A DNA stretch of 64,000 nt from Symbiodinium natans (lineage: Eukaryota; Sar; Dinophyceae; Suessiales; Symbiodiniaceae). The notes under the pieces are model-generated. The model was not told the origin of the DNA and searched no databases. It saw only the letters and a program-made list of their open reading frames with translations. The stretch is from NCBI GenBank assembly GCA_905221605.1, contig CAJNDS010001879.1, positions 181,791-245,790 on the forward strand, written 5' to 3'. Below, piece by piece: positions 23,801-38,797 of the stretch; position 1 is the first letter of the stretch; every line of letters begins with the position of its first letter. Position numbers and translations under genes: made by a program.

Positions 23801-26800
23801 AGGGCCTGCCCCAAAGAAGCTTCCTTGGCATCCTTGCTGCGCGAGTGTGTCCCAAGAGGGATATGGAACAGACTGCCTGACGCGAATGAGCGCCTGGATG
23901 AGCTTCCTGTTGAACTGCCAGCATCCAGCAAGAAGAAGGTTAGCCTCACTGCGCCTGCATCGGGATATCAACTTCGACCAACTTTCAAGTGAGGTGTCAG
24001 AGCAAGCCTTGCAAGCAAGAAATGTGAGCGCTGCAAGCAGGGACCAAGCTGTAGCCAGCCCTAGCCAGCCCCACAGCCCCTTCAATCTTCTAACAAATCC
24101 CAGGCCCGGTTCTATGATGACGGGATGGCTTGCTATTATTACCTTAAACCCTAAACCATCCACAACCCTCCCCCCTGCAAGACCATCAGCCCAAACAGCC
24201 CTAAACCCTAAACCCTAAACCCTAAACCCTAAACCCTAAACCCTAAACCGATTCTCCAAGCGCCCCACATCGCAGGATGCCGCGATGCACGATGTGGACA
24301 CGTGGATGGAGCGCATGGGCAAAGGAGACGAGGAAGACAGTGCCGGTGACAGGACTGCTTTGGTCTCCGAAATTCCCTAAGCCTCAAGGGATGTATGTAC
24401 CCATAGCACCTGAAGGTTTAGGGTTTAGGGTTTAGGGTTTAGGGTTTAGGGTTTAGGGTTTAGGGTTTAGGGTTTAGGGTTTAGGACCTAATCTAGAGTA
24501 GCAACACTAGGCAAAGAGAATCTCAGTGTCGAGGGTTGAGGGTCAATTCGCACCAGCCTAAACCCTAGACCTTAAACCCTAAACCCTAAACCCTAATTAA
24601 ACCCGAAACCCTAAACCCTAAGCCCTAAGCCCTAAACCCTAAACCCTAAACCGCCCTTTTGGCGCCAGGATGCTTTTGCACCAAGCTGAGCGCAAGGCAG
24701 CATGGCGACCTCTAACCCTAAACCCTAAACCCTAAACCCTAAACCCTAAACCCCAAACCCTAAACCCTAAACCCTAAACCCTAAACCCTAAACCCCAAAC
24801 CCTAAACCCTAAACCCTAAACCCTAAACCCTAAACCCCAAACCCTAAATCGGGGAGGTGTGTGCAGTCCTGTTCATCAGACCCGAGGTCGCATCGATGCT
24901 CCGAGAGCTCGAAGTGCTCGCACAAGAAGAAAGGCTGTTTTGGGTTTAGGGTTTAGGGTTTAGGGTGTAGGGTTTAGGGTTTGGGGTTTTGGGTTTTGGG
25001 TTTTGGGTTCCCCACCTTTTTGTGAGCTTCGGGCTGTGTAGGATTTGGGTTTTTTTGGGGGGGGGGGGGGTGTTAGCGGGTAGGGTTCAGAGTTGTTGTG
25101 GGTTTAGAGTTTGGGTTTAGGGTTTAGGATTTAGGGTTTAGGGTTCAGAGTTCAGTGTTTGGGGTTTAGGGTTGAGTTCAGGGGGTTGCCGAGCAACACC
25201 GCCTGAACCAGCACGGTTACCTCGAGTACCGAAGCCTTAAGCCCGAACCCTAAACCCTAAACCCGAATCCCTAAACCCTCAACCCTCAACCCTAAACCCT
25301 AAACCCCTGCGGCCCTGCAAGGCCTTCAGCTTGCTCTTCATAGGGAACTGGGCAGTGCAGTTTAGGGCCTAGGGTTTAGGGGTTTAGGGGTTTCGAGGTT
25401 TAGGGGTTTAGGGTTTAGGGGTTTAGGGGTTTAGGGGTTTAGGGGTTTAGGGGTTTAGGGGTTTAGGGTTTAGGGTTTAGGGGTTGGAACAGCTGAGGGG
25501 TTTAGGGTTTAGGGTTTAGGGTTTTGATCCCAACAACCCTCACCTAAACCCAAGAAAGCCCGAAACACCAACCCCCAAGAAACCCCAATGTAGGGAGGCT
25601 AGGGAGTTTCGGATTCAGGATTTAGGGGTGTGCGGCTTTAAAGGCTGGTGTGTAGGGCTTAAGGGTTTTCAGGGCTCAAAGGCTCAAGGGTTTAAGGCCT
25701 TAAGGGTTTAGGGTTTCGGGGTTTAGGGTTTAGGGTTTATAGGGTTGAGGGTTTATAGGGTTTGGGGTTTAGGGTTTAGGGCTTAGGGCTTAGGGGGCTG
25801 ATGGGCCAAGCCCCAAGCTAAAAGCCGCTGCGAGGCAGCTGGAGAGCACCTTAGCCACCTTCCTCCCCTTGGCGCCTTGGGCGTTCGACTTGGGGTTTAG
25901 GGCTTCGGGGTTTAGGGTTTAGGGGTTTAGGGGTTTAGGGTTTCGGGTTAAGGAGTTAGGGGTTTAGGGTTTAGGGGGTTAGGGGTTTAGGGTTTAGGGG
26001 TTCAGGCCCTCTGGCTGAGGCCTTCCGTTCCGATTTCCACAGGGTTTCTTGTGGGCGCGTAGGTCTTCTCGGGGAGGCATCGAAGCCGAACGCCCTAAAC
26101 CCTCATCGGATGGCTTCTGATGTTAGGGTTTAGGGTTTAGGGTTTAGGGTTTAAAGGTTAGGGTTAAACCCTTATCGGATGGCTTCAGATGTTAGGGTTT
26201 AGGGTTTAGGCTTGCAGGCTCTTGCAAGGGCTTGTGTTTTGGGGGCCATGGGCTTCTGGGGAAGCTTCTGGAACTCTGGCGGGCCCGCCGTAATTAAACC
26301 CTAAACACCGATTGTAGCTCAAACCCCCTAGACCCAGCCACCTGCGACGACCCTGGATAAGTTGGGCCCCTTTCAGCACTAGGAACGTCAAGGCATGTAG
26401 AGAGAGGATTACTTGGGAGGGGGGCTCTGGTTTTGCCCTAAACCCGAGGCCCTAAACCTTAAGCCCTAAACCCTAAACCCAATACCCCTAAACCCTAAAT
26501 GAACCCTGGCTAGGCCTTAAACCCTGCGATTTCAGGTGCGGAGAGAGGCGGCTCGGACGTCGCAGGTGGAGGAGGCCTTCGGGCTTTGCCGGCTCTAGGG
26601 TTTGGGGTTTGGGGTTTAGGGTTTGGGGTTTAGGGTTTAGGGTTAGGGTTTAGGGTTTAGGGTTTAGGGTTTCGGGTTTCGGGTTTAGGGTTTAGGGTTT
26701 AGGGTTTAGGTTTTAGGGTCTAGAATCCCTATTAGGGACTATAATAGGGGGGGTATTAGAATCCCCATGAGGGACTGCTGGTATCAGGGCGGAGCATCCC

Positions 26801-29800
26801 AACCGAATCCCCACGCCCTCAACCCTAAACTGGGGGGAGATGGCCGCGTGGAGCAGCTCAAAACGTCATTCCCTAAACCCTGAACCCTGAACCCTAAACC
26901 CTTAACCCTTAACCCTAAACCCTAATTAAACTCTAAACCCTAAACCCTAAACCCTAAACCCTAAACCCAGCTTCCTCGCAAGCCCTCTTCGCCTCAACTC
27001 GGCATCCCCACAGAGCCCTCAAACCCTCAAACACCACCCTGAACTGGCCCTAAACCCTCGACCCTAGACCCTAAACCCTACCCCCTAAACCCTAAACTTC
27101 GACTTTCAACCCCCCCCCCCCCCACCTCCCCAAAGCCCGAACTTCAACAAACCCCTGTGCGCGCGCGCACGCCGCGCGCGCGCGCGCGCGCGCGCGCGGG
27201 CGGGGGCCAGGATTCGGAGGACGCCAAGGCCGAATCCGGAAAGACTAACCCCCAGGACCCGAGGGGTTTAGGGTTTAGGGTTTAGGGTCTAAAAGGGTCT
27301 ACAGGGTGGGTTTAGGATGTGGAGGGTTTGAGGGTTTGTGGCTTCGGCTTTTTGTTCAAGACTTTTTGGGTGTACAGGGTGGGGTTAGGATGTACAGGGT
27401 TTGGGTTTGAGGAATTAGGTCTTTTTTGGTAAGGGTTTTTGGGGTTTGTAGGGTTTGGGGTGTATGGGGTTTATGGTTTATAGGGATTAGGGTTGATGGG
27501 GTTGAGGGTTTTAGGGGCTATGGGTTTCGGGTTGTGGCTTTCAGTGTTGATGGCTTCATGAGCCCAAACAGCGAGAACATGCTGATCATTCCTGGTTCAG
27601 GGTCCGAGGGTTAAGGGCTCAGCCTGCGAAACCCGTAGCCGAATAACCCTAGACCCTAAACCCGAAACCCTAAACGCTAAACCCTAAACCCTGAACCCTG
27701 AACCCTAAACCCTGAACCCTAAACCCTAAACCCTAAACCCTAAACCCTAGCCCTAAACCCGAAAAGGAGCGCAGCCAGATCCTTTCTCTCATGGCTCCCT
27801 GTCTGGCAGCTGGTGGAGCTTAGGTTGCTAGGACCCAGAGTAGACCCTTATTCCTAAACCCTAAACCCTAAACGCTAAACGCCTAAACCCTAAACCCTAA
27901 ACCCTAAACCCTAACCCCTAAACCCTAAACCCTAGCCCTAAGCCTAAGCCTAAGCCCCAACCCTAAACCCTAAACCAAGGGGTTTGGGGTTTAGGGTTTC
28001 GGGTTTAGAGCTCGGACCCAGGGTAGGCCCTGATTCCCTTTTTTCAGGGTTTAGGTTCCCTCACAAGCCCTGTTATCCCAAAAAGGGCACCCTTCTTATT
28101 CCCGGGTACTCTAAGCCCGACACCCTCATTCCTAAACCCTAAGCCACCGAGGTTACTTTTGGGTCTAGGTTTACAAGACTAGGACAATTCTACATGTACC
28201 TCGTGGGTTCAAGCCGAAGCCCCAAGCCCAGAAACTTTCAGCACAGAAGAAAACACCCTTGACCCAAAACCCTCAACCCTAAACCACCCTTAACCCTTTT
28301 TGCACCCAACACATCTTGCAGAGGGTCTGGTCCTGGGGGGAGGTATGGGGGTACGTCCCTTGACCTGCAGGCAGCCGCTTCTGGCATGCGCACCAACCTG
28401 GACATGGACCGGTCGACGGACCGACCAGAGCACTTCTCTCATGCTGAGGGTGTGCAAGATCAACAAAGAGTCATCTGTGCGTGATGCAAGAGAACCGCGT
28501 GGTGGCGCTACCGCTGCTGCGGGTGCCACAAGAACGCCGGTGTGCACCGGCAGTTCATCCCCGGACATTGGAGCCCTTTGCACCTCCGGCTCAGCGATCA
28601 AGACTCTGCGAGAGCTTGAGCTCGTAAGAGAAAGCATGGCAAGATCCACCACAATCTTGGGGGTTTATGAAATAGGGGACCCCCAATATAGATCCCCAAA
28701 TCGTAGACTTAGTAGATTTTTTCTGGAGTATGGGCCCCAATACGGTACCCCTAATTTCGGAAACCCCAATTTGTCATGGATGTGTAGGTGCATTATTAGT
28801 GCCAGCTGACTCAGGCAAAAGCCGAAGCTCACTCGAATGGGTGTGTGGTTCTGGGGGGGGGGGGGTTGGGGGGCCACTAACCACCAGATGTGGGAGCCCC
28901 TCCACCCCCCCCCCCCTTCCTTTCACCATCTTGAGGCCCCAAACGTCACTTGAGCCTTCTTGCGGACATGAATTAGTGGGGGGAGACGCCTGAAACAAAC
29001 CCACTCAGCCCCTAAACATCCTAAGCCTTGTCTGGGCCTTACTTGGGGTTGGGGCCAACTTGAACTTCGGGTTTAGGGTTTACTATTCAGGGTTTAGGGT
29101 TGTAGGGTTTAAGGCTTAAGTTTAAGGTCTAGCATGATAAGGGTGTAGGGTTTAGGGTTTAGGGTTTAGGGTTTGGGGGGCCTCGGGCTTTGAGGTTCGT
29201 CAGCTGGATGCCCACCGAGCCACAGTCTGGGGCAAGATCGCCGAGGATCATCGCGCCTCCGGCGAGACTTCGGGAGTTCTTAGGGCTGAGAGTTGCAGTT
29301 TAGGGTTTAGGGTTTAGCGTTTCGGGTATAGGGTTTAGGGTTTAGGGTTTGGGAAAAGTTAGGCGCGTGGAAAAAGTAGGCATGAAGCCCTGGTAGGGAG
29401 TTTTTCCTACTTATATGCCTGATAGACTCCCCCTGTTGCCCTGGGGGTTGTCAGGCGATGTCCTTTATGCTGATTCTTCGTAGGGAATGAATCGTTTAGG
29501 GTTTAGGGTTCAGGGTTTAAGGGCTTATCATCGGGGGTAGTCTAATCTCCATGAAGGACTGTGGGAACATCCCAACCCAAAGCCCCAAAGACCCAGCAGC
29601 CTCAACACACGCTTCGGGGTTTAGGGTTTAGGGTTTAGGGTTTAGGGTTTTGGGCTTAGGGCTTAGGGTTTAGGGTTTAGGGTTTGGGGTGTTTGCCCCT
29701 GCTGCCCCCCGAAGCCCTAAACCCCAAACCCCCCCAAGCTTGCAGAATCGCCCAGGAAACCTTGGCCACTGCCTGGAGCAGCCTGGCTTTACTCCTAGGG

Positions 29801-32800
29801 TTTAGGTTCAGGGTTTGGGGTTTAGGGTCTAGGGTCTAGGGTTTAAGGTTTGGGGTTTAGGGTTTAGGGTTTAGGGTTAAGGGCACATACACCCTGCACC
29901 ACTAGAACCCCTATGTCAACCCTCTGGACCCCGAGCTTTTTGGTTCGGGGGTTTTCTGTTTAGGAGCCGCCGGTCCCTAAAGTTTGGCGTGCTGAAAAAA
30001 AAGCGCTGCCAGGAAGCTACAGGGCTTTCTGCAGACATCGCAGCTGGGCGACCGTGGGGCCAAACTCCTTGAGGACCGCCCCGCAAATCCACCCAAGCGG
30101 TGAAGCAGGCTGTAGGGCTGTTGAAATGCAGGGTGGTTTAAGGTTTAGGCTGAGGGGTTTAGGGTTTCATGGGCAGATAGAGGGTTTCAATTTCCTGAAG
30201 TGTTGTTCGGCAATGTTTCTAGGCTTCCCTGTACTCAAGACTATACTTAGAAGGCTTATACGGACTACACCCCCCCTTCCCTCCCTCACGAAAGCCCTAC
30301 TGTAAACCCTGAACCCTAAACCCTAAACCCTAAACCCTAAACCCGAGGAGACTGCCGCCGAACTTGCGGGCGAAAAGAGTGGTCCCGGCGCCGAGGCACC
30401 CAAACTTACGGGGACTGGAGATGGGTGAGCTTAGGGTTTAGGGTTTCGGGTTTAGGGTTTGGGGTTTCGGGTTTAGGGTTTGGGGTTTGGAGTTTAGGGT
30501 TTGGGGTTTAGGGGTTGAGGGCTTGGGGTTTAGGGTTTGGGGTTTCGTGTTTAGGGTTTAATTCGGGTTTGGAGTCTAGGTTTTGAGGGTTTTAAGGATT
30601 TAAGGGCTCAAGGGTTTAAGGGGACTAACTATATGAGTATATAGGGGTTTCGAAGTTTGCTTGAAGGCTCCGGGTTATTGTTCAGGATCTAGGGTTTCGG
30701 GATGCTTTAATTTCCTCTCTGTAGCTGTGGTACAGGGGTAAGGGCTGCTCAAAGTTAACTGCCCAACTCTTTGGCTCTCTCTTTTGTGCTTGCACAAAAA
30801 AAGGTGCCACCTTTGAGATCGAGCCCCAGATCCCAAAAGCTGAGCCCTAAGCCCCCGGCCATGCCTCCGCCCTAGACCCTGGAAGGCCCAAGCCCTGAGC
30901 CACAAAACCTGAAACTTTAATAGCCTGAAACTTTAAACCATCCTAAGCCCAGACCATCCTAAACCCCAATGCCATCCTAGAGGCCCCAAAGCCAGTATCC
31001 CTAAACCCTAAACCCTAAACCCTAAACCCTAAACCCCAAACGCCTGTACCCAGTCCTGCGCTGCCCGCGCGGCACCGCTGGGCTTGGCCTCTGGGGCCCT
31101 GACAGACGAGCAGGTGCAGGCCGGCAGGGCAGAACACTCGGCTGGTAAGGTTTAGGGTTTAGGGTTTAGGGTTTAGGGTTTAGGGTTTAGGGTTTAGGGT
31201 TTAGGGTTTAGGGTTTAGGGTTTAGGGTTTAGGGTTTAGGGTTTAGGGTTTAGGGTTTAGGGTTTAGGGGTTAGGGTTTGAGGCAGCGACGAGGGGGGGG
31301 GGGGCCGGTTTATGGTTCAAGGCACTTGGCAGCCCAGATCCCAGAAAACCCCAAACCCTGAACACCCTAACCCCCAAACTTTAAGCCCTGAACCCCAAAA
31401 CCCAAACCCCAAACCTAAACCCGAAAGCCCTAAGCCCTAAAACCCTAAACCCTACAACCCTAAACCCGAAAATCCTAAGCCCCAAACCCTAAACCCCAAA
31501 CCCTAAACCCAAAACCCTAAACCCCAAACCCTAAACCCCAAACCCTGAACCCTCAAACCTAAACCCCAAACCCTAAACCCCAAACCCTAAACCCCAAACC
31601 CTAAACCCCAAACCCTAAACCCTAAACCCTAAACCCTAAACCCTATAAACCCTAAACCCTAAAAAAGGGATGTTGCAGGTCAGCTCCAACCACGAGGCCC
31701 TGGGATGCGCGCGGCTCCTGGGTGGCGTGCAGAAGGCTGGACTCCGGCCCTTCTGAAGGGGGCTTAGGGTTTAGGGTTTAGGGTTTAGGGTTAAGGGCTT
31801 AAGGGTTTAGGGTTTAGGGTTTTCCGGAGTTCAAGACTTAAGGGGGTTCTACATATCACGGACTGGGGGTTTGAAGCCAAGAGCTGAGGGCTTTTTGAAT
31901 TCTAGGGTGGCCTTGTATCTCTATAAGCCCTACACCCCATCCCGAAACCCTAACTCACCTCGTTGGGGTTTAGGGTTTAGGGTTTAGGGTTTAGGGTTTA
32001 GGGTTTAGGGTTTAGGGTTTAGGGTTTAGGGTTTAGGGTTTAGGGTTTAGGGAGACTCTCTTGGAGGCCAGCTGCGCCTTTGGAGGCTGGACGCCCAACT
32101 CCGACCAGAAAGGCGCGCGGCTGCAGGGGATGACGGGTGGGTTTAGGGTTTAGGGTTCAGGGTTTAGGGTTTAGGGTTTCGGGTTTAGGGTTCAGGGGAG
32201 CGGATCAGGTTTCTCCCGAGTTTAGGGTATATCATGTGTCTAGGGTGTGGGTGTAGGGTGTATAGACTCTGTTTCGTGTTTGGGATGTGCAGTTGTAGGG
32301 TATGCTTGGACTCGCCTCGGGCATTTCAGAGGTCAGCTGCTTGGGCACCCAAGACTGAAACCCTCCGCCCTAACAACGCCCCCTCCAAAATCCCCTACAA
32401 CCCTACCCCACCTTCTCCTTTTCTCCAGAGAAAAGGCACCAATTCCTGGACTAAACCCTAAACCTTAAACCCTAAACCCCTAAACCCCTAAACCCCTAAA
32501 CCCCTAAACCCCTAATCCCCTGAACCCCTCAACCCCTCAACCCCTCAACCCCTAAACCCCTCAACCCCTAAACCCCTAAACCCTCAACCCCTAAACCCTC
32601 AAAACCCCTAAACCCCGAAACCCCTAATCCCCTAAACCCCTCAACCCCTAAACCCCTAATCCCCTAAACCCCTCAACCCCTCAACCCCTAAACCCCTCAA
32701 CCCCTAACCCCCCCTAAACCCCTCAACCCAAACCCCGAAACCCTAATCCCCTACACCCCTAAACCCCCCTAAAACCCTCAACCCCTCAACCCCTAATCCC

Positions 32801-35800
32801 CTAAACCCCTAAACCCCTAATCCCCTAAACCCCTAAACCCCTCAACCCCTAAACCCCTAAACCCCTAATCCCCTAAACCCCTAAACCCCTAAACCCCTAA
32901 AACCCTAAACCCTAAACCCCAAACAGTAAACCCTAAACCCTAAACCCTAAACCCGAAGCCCTAAACCCTAAACCCTAAACCCTAAACCCTAAACCCTAAA
33001 CCCTAAGCCCTAAACCCTAAACCCTAAACCCTAACGAGGTGAGTTTCTGCAAGTGGACCTCGGCACCCCTGTGGCCCTGGCGGGTCTTGCCGTCCAGGGC
33101 CGCGCTCCCGCCTCAGGCTCGGTGGGGTTTGTAGGGTTTGGGGTTTAGGGTTTAGGGTTTAGGGTTTAGGGTTTAGGGTAGTTTAAGTTTAGGGTTTAGG
33201 GTTTTGCGTTTTGGGTTGTAGGGCTTAGGGTAGTTTAGGGTTTAGGGTTTACGGTTTTAGGGTGCGGCTTGTATGAGGATGAAGGGCTTGCCAGGCTGAT
33301 GGGGTTTAGGAGTTGGGGTCAGGATTTTTCGGCTTCAGGTTCAGAGTTCTCCACCTCGAGTCGCAACTCCTTAACCCTAAAACCCTAAACCTTAAACCTT
33401 TAAGCCCCAAAACCCCCAAAAGCCCTGGACCATTTTTGACAACAATCAGTCAGGAAGAACCACAGCCACGACAAAACACATCCCTAAACCCTAAACCCTA
33501 GCCCTAAACCCTAGCCCTAAACCCTAAACCCTAAACCCTAAACCTAAAATCCGGAAGAGGCGCCTGGGAGCAGACCGGGCCACTACTGGATCGGCTCCTG
33601 GACCCCAATGACCCCGTGCTCCGGCTTGTTTAGGGTTTAGGGTTTAGGGTTTGGGGTTTAGGGTTTAGGGGGCGTCAAGGGTTGTTAGGGGTTCGAGGGG
33701 TTTAACGGGTCGAAGGGGCGTTAAGGGGTTTAAGGGTTTGAGGGATTAGGGGTTGAAGGGTTCAAGGGCTGTTTAGGGGCTTAGGAGTTTGGGGGTTGAG
33801 TTTGGTTAAGGGCCGAGGGTTTTGGGGCTTTGGATTTAGAGGTTAGAGTTAGGGGGAGGGGGCGGGGGGGTCAGCTAAACCCTAAACCCTAAACCCTAAA
33901 CCCTAAACCCTAAACCCTAAACCCTAAACCCTAAACCCTAAACCCTAAACCCTAAACCCTAAACCCTTTGTTTTTTCGCTTGCGTGTGTGTGCGCGCACC
34001 CTGATTCGAAGCAAAGGGCTTTTTCGAACTCGGGGGATGCAGGGCAGGCAGCAAGGAAACTGTCCCTGATCTTCGCTAGATCAGTGTTAGGGATCCTTTT
34101 TACTTTTTGGGTTATGGGGTTTCTTATATATAAACAAAAATGATCCTTTTTTCTTCCTAGGGGAACAGGGATTAAGTTCGTAAATGATAGTCCCAAAACT
34201 TCGAAGTAGCCTAGAACCTTCCACAAGCCTCACACCCGAAACTACTTGAGGAGAGGGTTTAGGGTTTAGGGTTTAGGGTTTAGGGTTTAGGGTTTAGGGT
34301 TTAGGGTTTAGGGTTTAGGGTTTAGGGTTTAGGGTTTAGGGTTTAGGGTTTAGGGGGAAGAACGGTGGGGGGGGGGGTGATTCCCAATACTGTATAGAGG
34401 TACCTATCCTGTGCTTCCTGCCCGGAGCCTTAAACCCCCCAAAACCCTAAGCCTAAACCCTAAACCCTCAGCCCTCAGCCCTCAACCCTCAACCCTAAAC
34501 CCTAAACCCTAAACCTAAACCCTAAACCCTAAACCCTAAACCCTAAACCCTAAACCCTAAACCCTAAACCCTAAACCCTAAACCCTAAACCCTAAACCCT
34601 AAACCCTAAACCCTAAACCCTAACCCTAGGTGTGTAGGGTTTAGGAACAGAGGGGTTTGAAGCCCTATGGCAAATTCCCAAATGCCCCAGGTACCCCCGG
34701 CTCGCCTTTTCAAGCGGCCCCCAGTGCGACTGATCCATGCGTCTCGGCTTCCGCTGTTTAGGGTTTGGGGTTTAGGGCTTAGGGTTTAGGGCTTAGGGTT
34801 TAGGGTTTAGGGTTTAGGGTTTAGGGTTTAGGGTTCAGGCGAATTTTCAGGGCGCAGTTATGAGTGGTAGGGGGTTTACGGTTTAGGGTTTAGGGTTGAG
34901 GGTTTTTGGGGTTTTGGGATTAGGGTTAGTAGTAGGGAATTTAAGATAAGGGGTGTAGGGTTTGGGGCTTAGGGCTCTTGAAAGTTCGGGCGCAGATCAA
35001 TCTTGGGGTTGGAGCAAGGTCAGGGCTTTTTTTTGGGGACTTGGGGCTGTTGAAGGCTCAGATAGGGTGTAGGGTTTGGCGGGGTACAAGATGTTTTAGG
35101 TAGGGTGGAAATAATTTGCCTTGCAATATGGACGAACGAGGGCTCCAAGCGTTAGAGCTGAGATGCGTTGGTGCTTTCTAGGGTACGCAACTTTTTCAGC
35201 TGAGTTGCGCTTGGGGAACCCTAAACCCTAACTACCCCCTAGTTTCCCCCCAAACCCTAACACCCTCATCCTCAAGCCCTAAACCCTCAAGCCTGAACCC
35301 TAAACCTTCAACCCTGAACCCTCAACCCGGCAGACTGCTCAGGACATCTTCATCTTGACCCACGCAAGGCATGGTGCGTTGGAGGGCGGTGTCTTGGACA
35401 GGAAACTTTAGGTGGACCACCTCACACCTCTAGTTCATGGCCTGGAACTCAAATTCCCTTGTAAGGGCTAGTAAGTCACCACAACCCCGCAACTGTCCTT
35501 CCTTTGGTGCCATTCATACCGAGTTAAGGCTTTTCTCGTTTGTTTTTTGGCATGGGGGGGGGGGGGGGGCGTGGGTTGGGGGAGGGTTTTGGGTGTGGGG
35601 CTTTTGGGGGCGTAGGAAATTGTGGGCTTTGAGACGAGATGAGAGTCGCCCCTGTCTGCCCCACGCTGCGCGGGGGGCTCAGTTTAGGGTTTGGGGCTCA
35701 GGGTCCCAGGGTGGGCAGTGTTACGCGTCATCCGAAAGACACGCAGAGATGGGGTTCTCGGGCTGCCCAGAGTACCAAGAGCGCCGGGGGTTTAGGGTTA

Positions 35801-38761
35801 GGGTTTAGGGTTTAGGGTTTAGGGTTTAGGGCAGCAGTAGAACCTTCAGCCGCCAACATGCCGTCCGGAAGCCTTGAAATAAAACGTCTCCAGCACCTAA
35901 CATTGCCATCCCCCAAGCCCTCGAACCCTATCATCTGGGATGTTCCCCCTTACACTAAACAGTCCTTAATGGGGATTCTAGTACCCCCCCCCATTAACAT
36001 CTCTATTCAGGACCTTTAGTAGAAGGGGGAACATCGCAACCTATAAGCCTGAATGACACCCAGAACGCTAAACCCTAAACCCTAAACCCTAAGCCCTCAA
36101 CCCTAAACCCTAAACCCTAAACCCTAAACCCTAAGCCCTCAGCCCTACGCCCTACGCCCTAAGCCCTTCCTGCATGCTAAGGCCGACCGGACTTCACACC
36201 TGCACAGCTGGACTATGATCAGCTGGCCAAGGCAGATCGCCAGGACAAGGCGGGAGGAGCATTCTGGTGCCTTGTGCGTCCCTAAACCCTAAACCCTAAA
36301 CCATTTACCTTAAGCCGCACAGCTCCACCCTAAACCTTAAACCCTAAAAACCCTAAACCCTCAAGACCGGGATAGTACAAATTGTATGTGACATCACTAC
36401 GAAAGTACAAAGTACTTTGTCTAGACAAGTTGGCAGCACACACAGCCCATTGAGCCAAGATGTCCCAGGAGGCCAGATGTACTTAAACAAGGCTTCAAAG
36501 ATGTTCAAATTTCTTAAACTCCGGACGCCCCTTCGACCAACAAAGAGCTTGGCCAAAGCAAATCCCACCCGAGCTTTCCAGAAATAATCCCACATGGCCC
36601 CTCCAACCTCAAGATGTACAGAAAAGAGTTAAAGAGTTAAGGAGGAGCCCCAAACAGCCCCCCCACAAAGGCAAAAACAAAACCCAGCCAATACCAGCCC
36701 AAAACTTTCGCCCAACACTTTCGCCCCATGCCTCCGGACCAGAGCCCTATACGACCTCCATAGACCCTGATGCCTTGTATCTTTGTCATAAGCCCTGGCA
36801 CCCTAAACCCAAGTATTTCTGGTATCCACAGATGGGACCTCCGTGCGCCAGGTGGATTTCTTCGAGCTGCTCCTAGTGCGCCTCCGGCAGGCACGGACAT
36901 TTTTTTAACCCGAAACCTTCCACACCTTCCAAGCCCTCATTTAGAGTTTAGGGTTTAGGGTTTAGGGTAAGCCCAAAACCCTAAACCCTGAACCCTAAAC
37001 CCGAAACCTAAACCCCAGGCAGCCTGCAGCCCTTCTAAACCCCAAACCCCAAGAGCCCTAAGATTTAGGGCTTAGGGTTTAGGGCTTAGGGTTAAGGGTT
37101 TACCCCAAACTGCCGCCCCCTGATCTAGAAGTCCTAAAATGTGTACCTAGATGCCTCCCAAAAGCCTTGAAGCCTCCCCCTCATCCCCGCTAAGCCCTAC
37201 CAAACCCTAACCCCGCAACTCTTACACCCTAAGCAGTAAACCCTTGTGGGAAGCCGAAGACTGGCGTTAACGCTCCACAACCCCAAAAAGCCCGAAAAGT
37301 CTGTAAAACAACCAAAAGCCCGTCAAAACGCGAAGAACCTTAAAGGTCCCCAGACGCCTTAGAGCCTTCAAAGCCCCTTAAACCCCTACAAAGCCCCTAC
37401 AAATGCCCTTAAAGCCCCTAGCAAAACCACCAAAAAATCTTAAACATGCCCTAAAAGCCTAAAACCCTAAAGCCGCCAAAACATCCCTGCAAGCCTGTAA
37501 AAGACCCAAAACCCCTCAAAAGAACCCTCAAATGCCTTTAGAAAAACACAAAGCGCCTCAGAAAGCCCTCAGCAGGCCCTGAAGGCCCTGGGCAGCTCGG
37601 TGCCAGCCCTGCAGTTGTCCCCCTCAGAAGCTTGCCCGGGAAGGCCGTGACATTCTGGTTTAGGGTTTAGGGTTTAGGGTTTAGGGTTTTCAGAAATGGT
37701 CTATCGTTCGGGCGCCCTTCGAACGAGACTTTTTGAACGAAAGCTGTCGATGAAAGGTTTGGCCGGACGTTTTGACCGAAATGTTTTGATCGAGGGCCTC
37801 GGTTTTGCACTTAGGAGTAGAGGATGAAGTGAATTGAACATTTTGCATCACACAGGCGCTTTGGATTAACCATGTACTTCAGCTCGGCTGGTCAGCAGGT
37901 TAGACATGTAAATCGAGTACTACTCTTCAGGGTTTACCCTTAAACCCTAGACCTTAAACCCTAAACCCTAAACCCTAAACCCTAAACCAGCTGAGAGCTT
38001 GGTCAGGAATGAGGCGTTGGGATTTCGAGTCTATCTCGCTTGGGCTGAAGCAGGGCTGAGTGGTGGGGCTCGGGGTAGGGCTTGACTTGTATTTGTTGCT
38101 CCTGCAAGTGCACTTCACTCGTCCCCATGACGATACTGATACTGTTGATTCGGTGTTGTTTCTGACATCGCCAAGAGCTGCCGATAGAGGTATCTTTCGC
38201 GACCTTTGGGAAAAAAAGACCTTTAAGCGTTTTAGGGTTTAAAGTTTAAGAGTTTAGGGTTTAAGAGTTTGGGGTTTAGGGTTGCTTGATGTCAAGCTGT
38301 TGCTAGAAAGGGCTTCTCAGATCTTTGGGTGCCAGAATGCGATTGTTTCAGCCATGGGTCCAGCTGTATGGATTAAAAAGTAGATGCTTGCTGCACTGCT
38401 TTTACGTTTTACAAAGAACAAACAGTCCAGTCCTGGCCTTTCTGGCGACACATACCCCTCCCACACAAGTGCTGCAAGGTGACAAGGTTCGCAGACGCAA
38501 GCCTGGGCCCTCGAAGCATCTCCAAACCCGGCAGCACGAGAGAGAATCAAAATGGTACAGTCATCTGCCGACCCAAGGACATCCTGGGTGGAAAGAACAC
38601 CGCCGAGAGCAATCGCATGCTACAGAGCCTTGGACGGGGCATGTAGGTTGTTTCGCAGCCCTGCCCTGAAACCCGAAACCCGAAACCCTAAACCCTAAAC
38701 CCTAAACCCTAAACCCTAAACCCTAAACCCTGAACCCCCAGCCCCTCCACCCCCACAACCG

Positions 38762-38797
<36 letters not shown>

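Noticed and set aside
36852-36890. EF-hand calcium-binding domain from GTSVRQVDFFELLL
   Set aside because: The loop lacks the required acidic ligands, and the residues before VDFF are most likely intronic because the ccag|G acceptor keeps phase.
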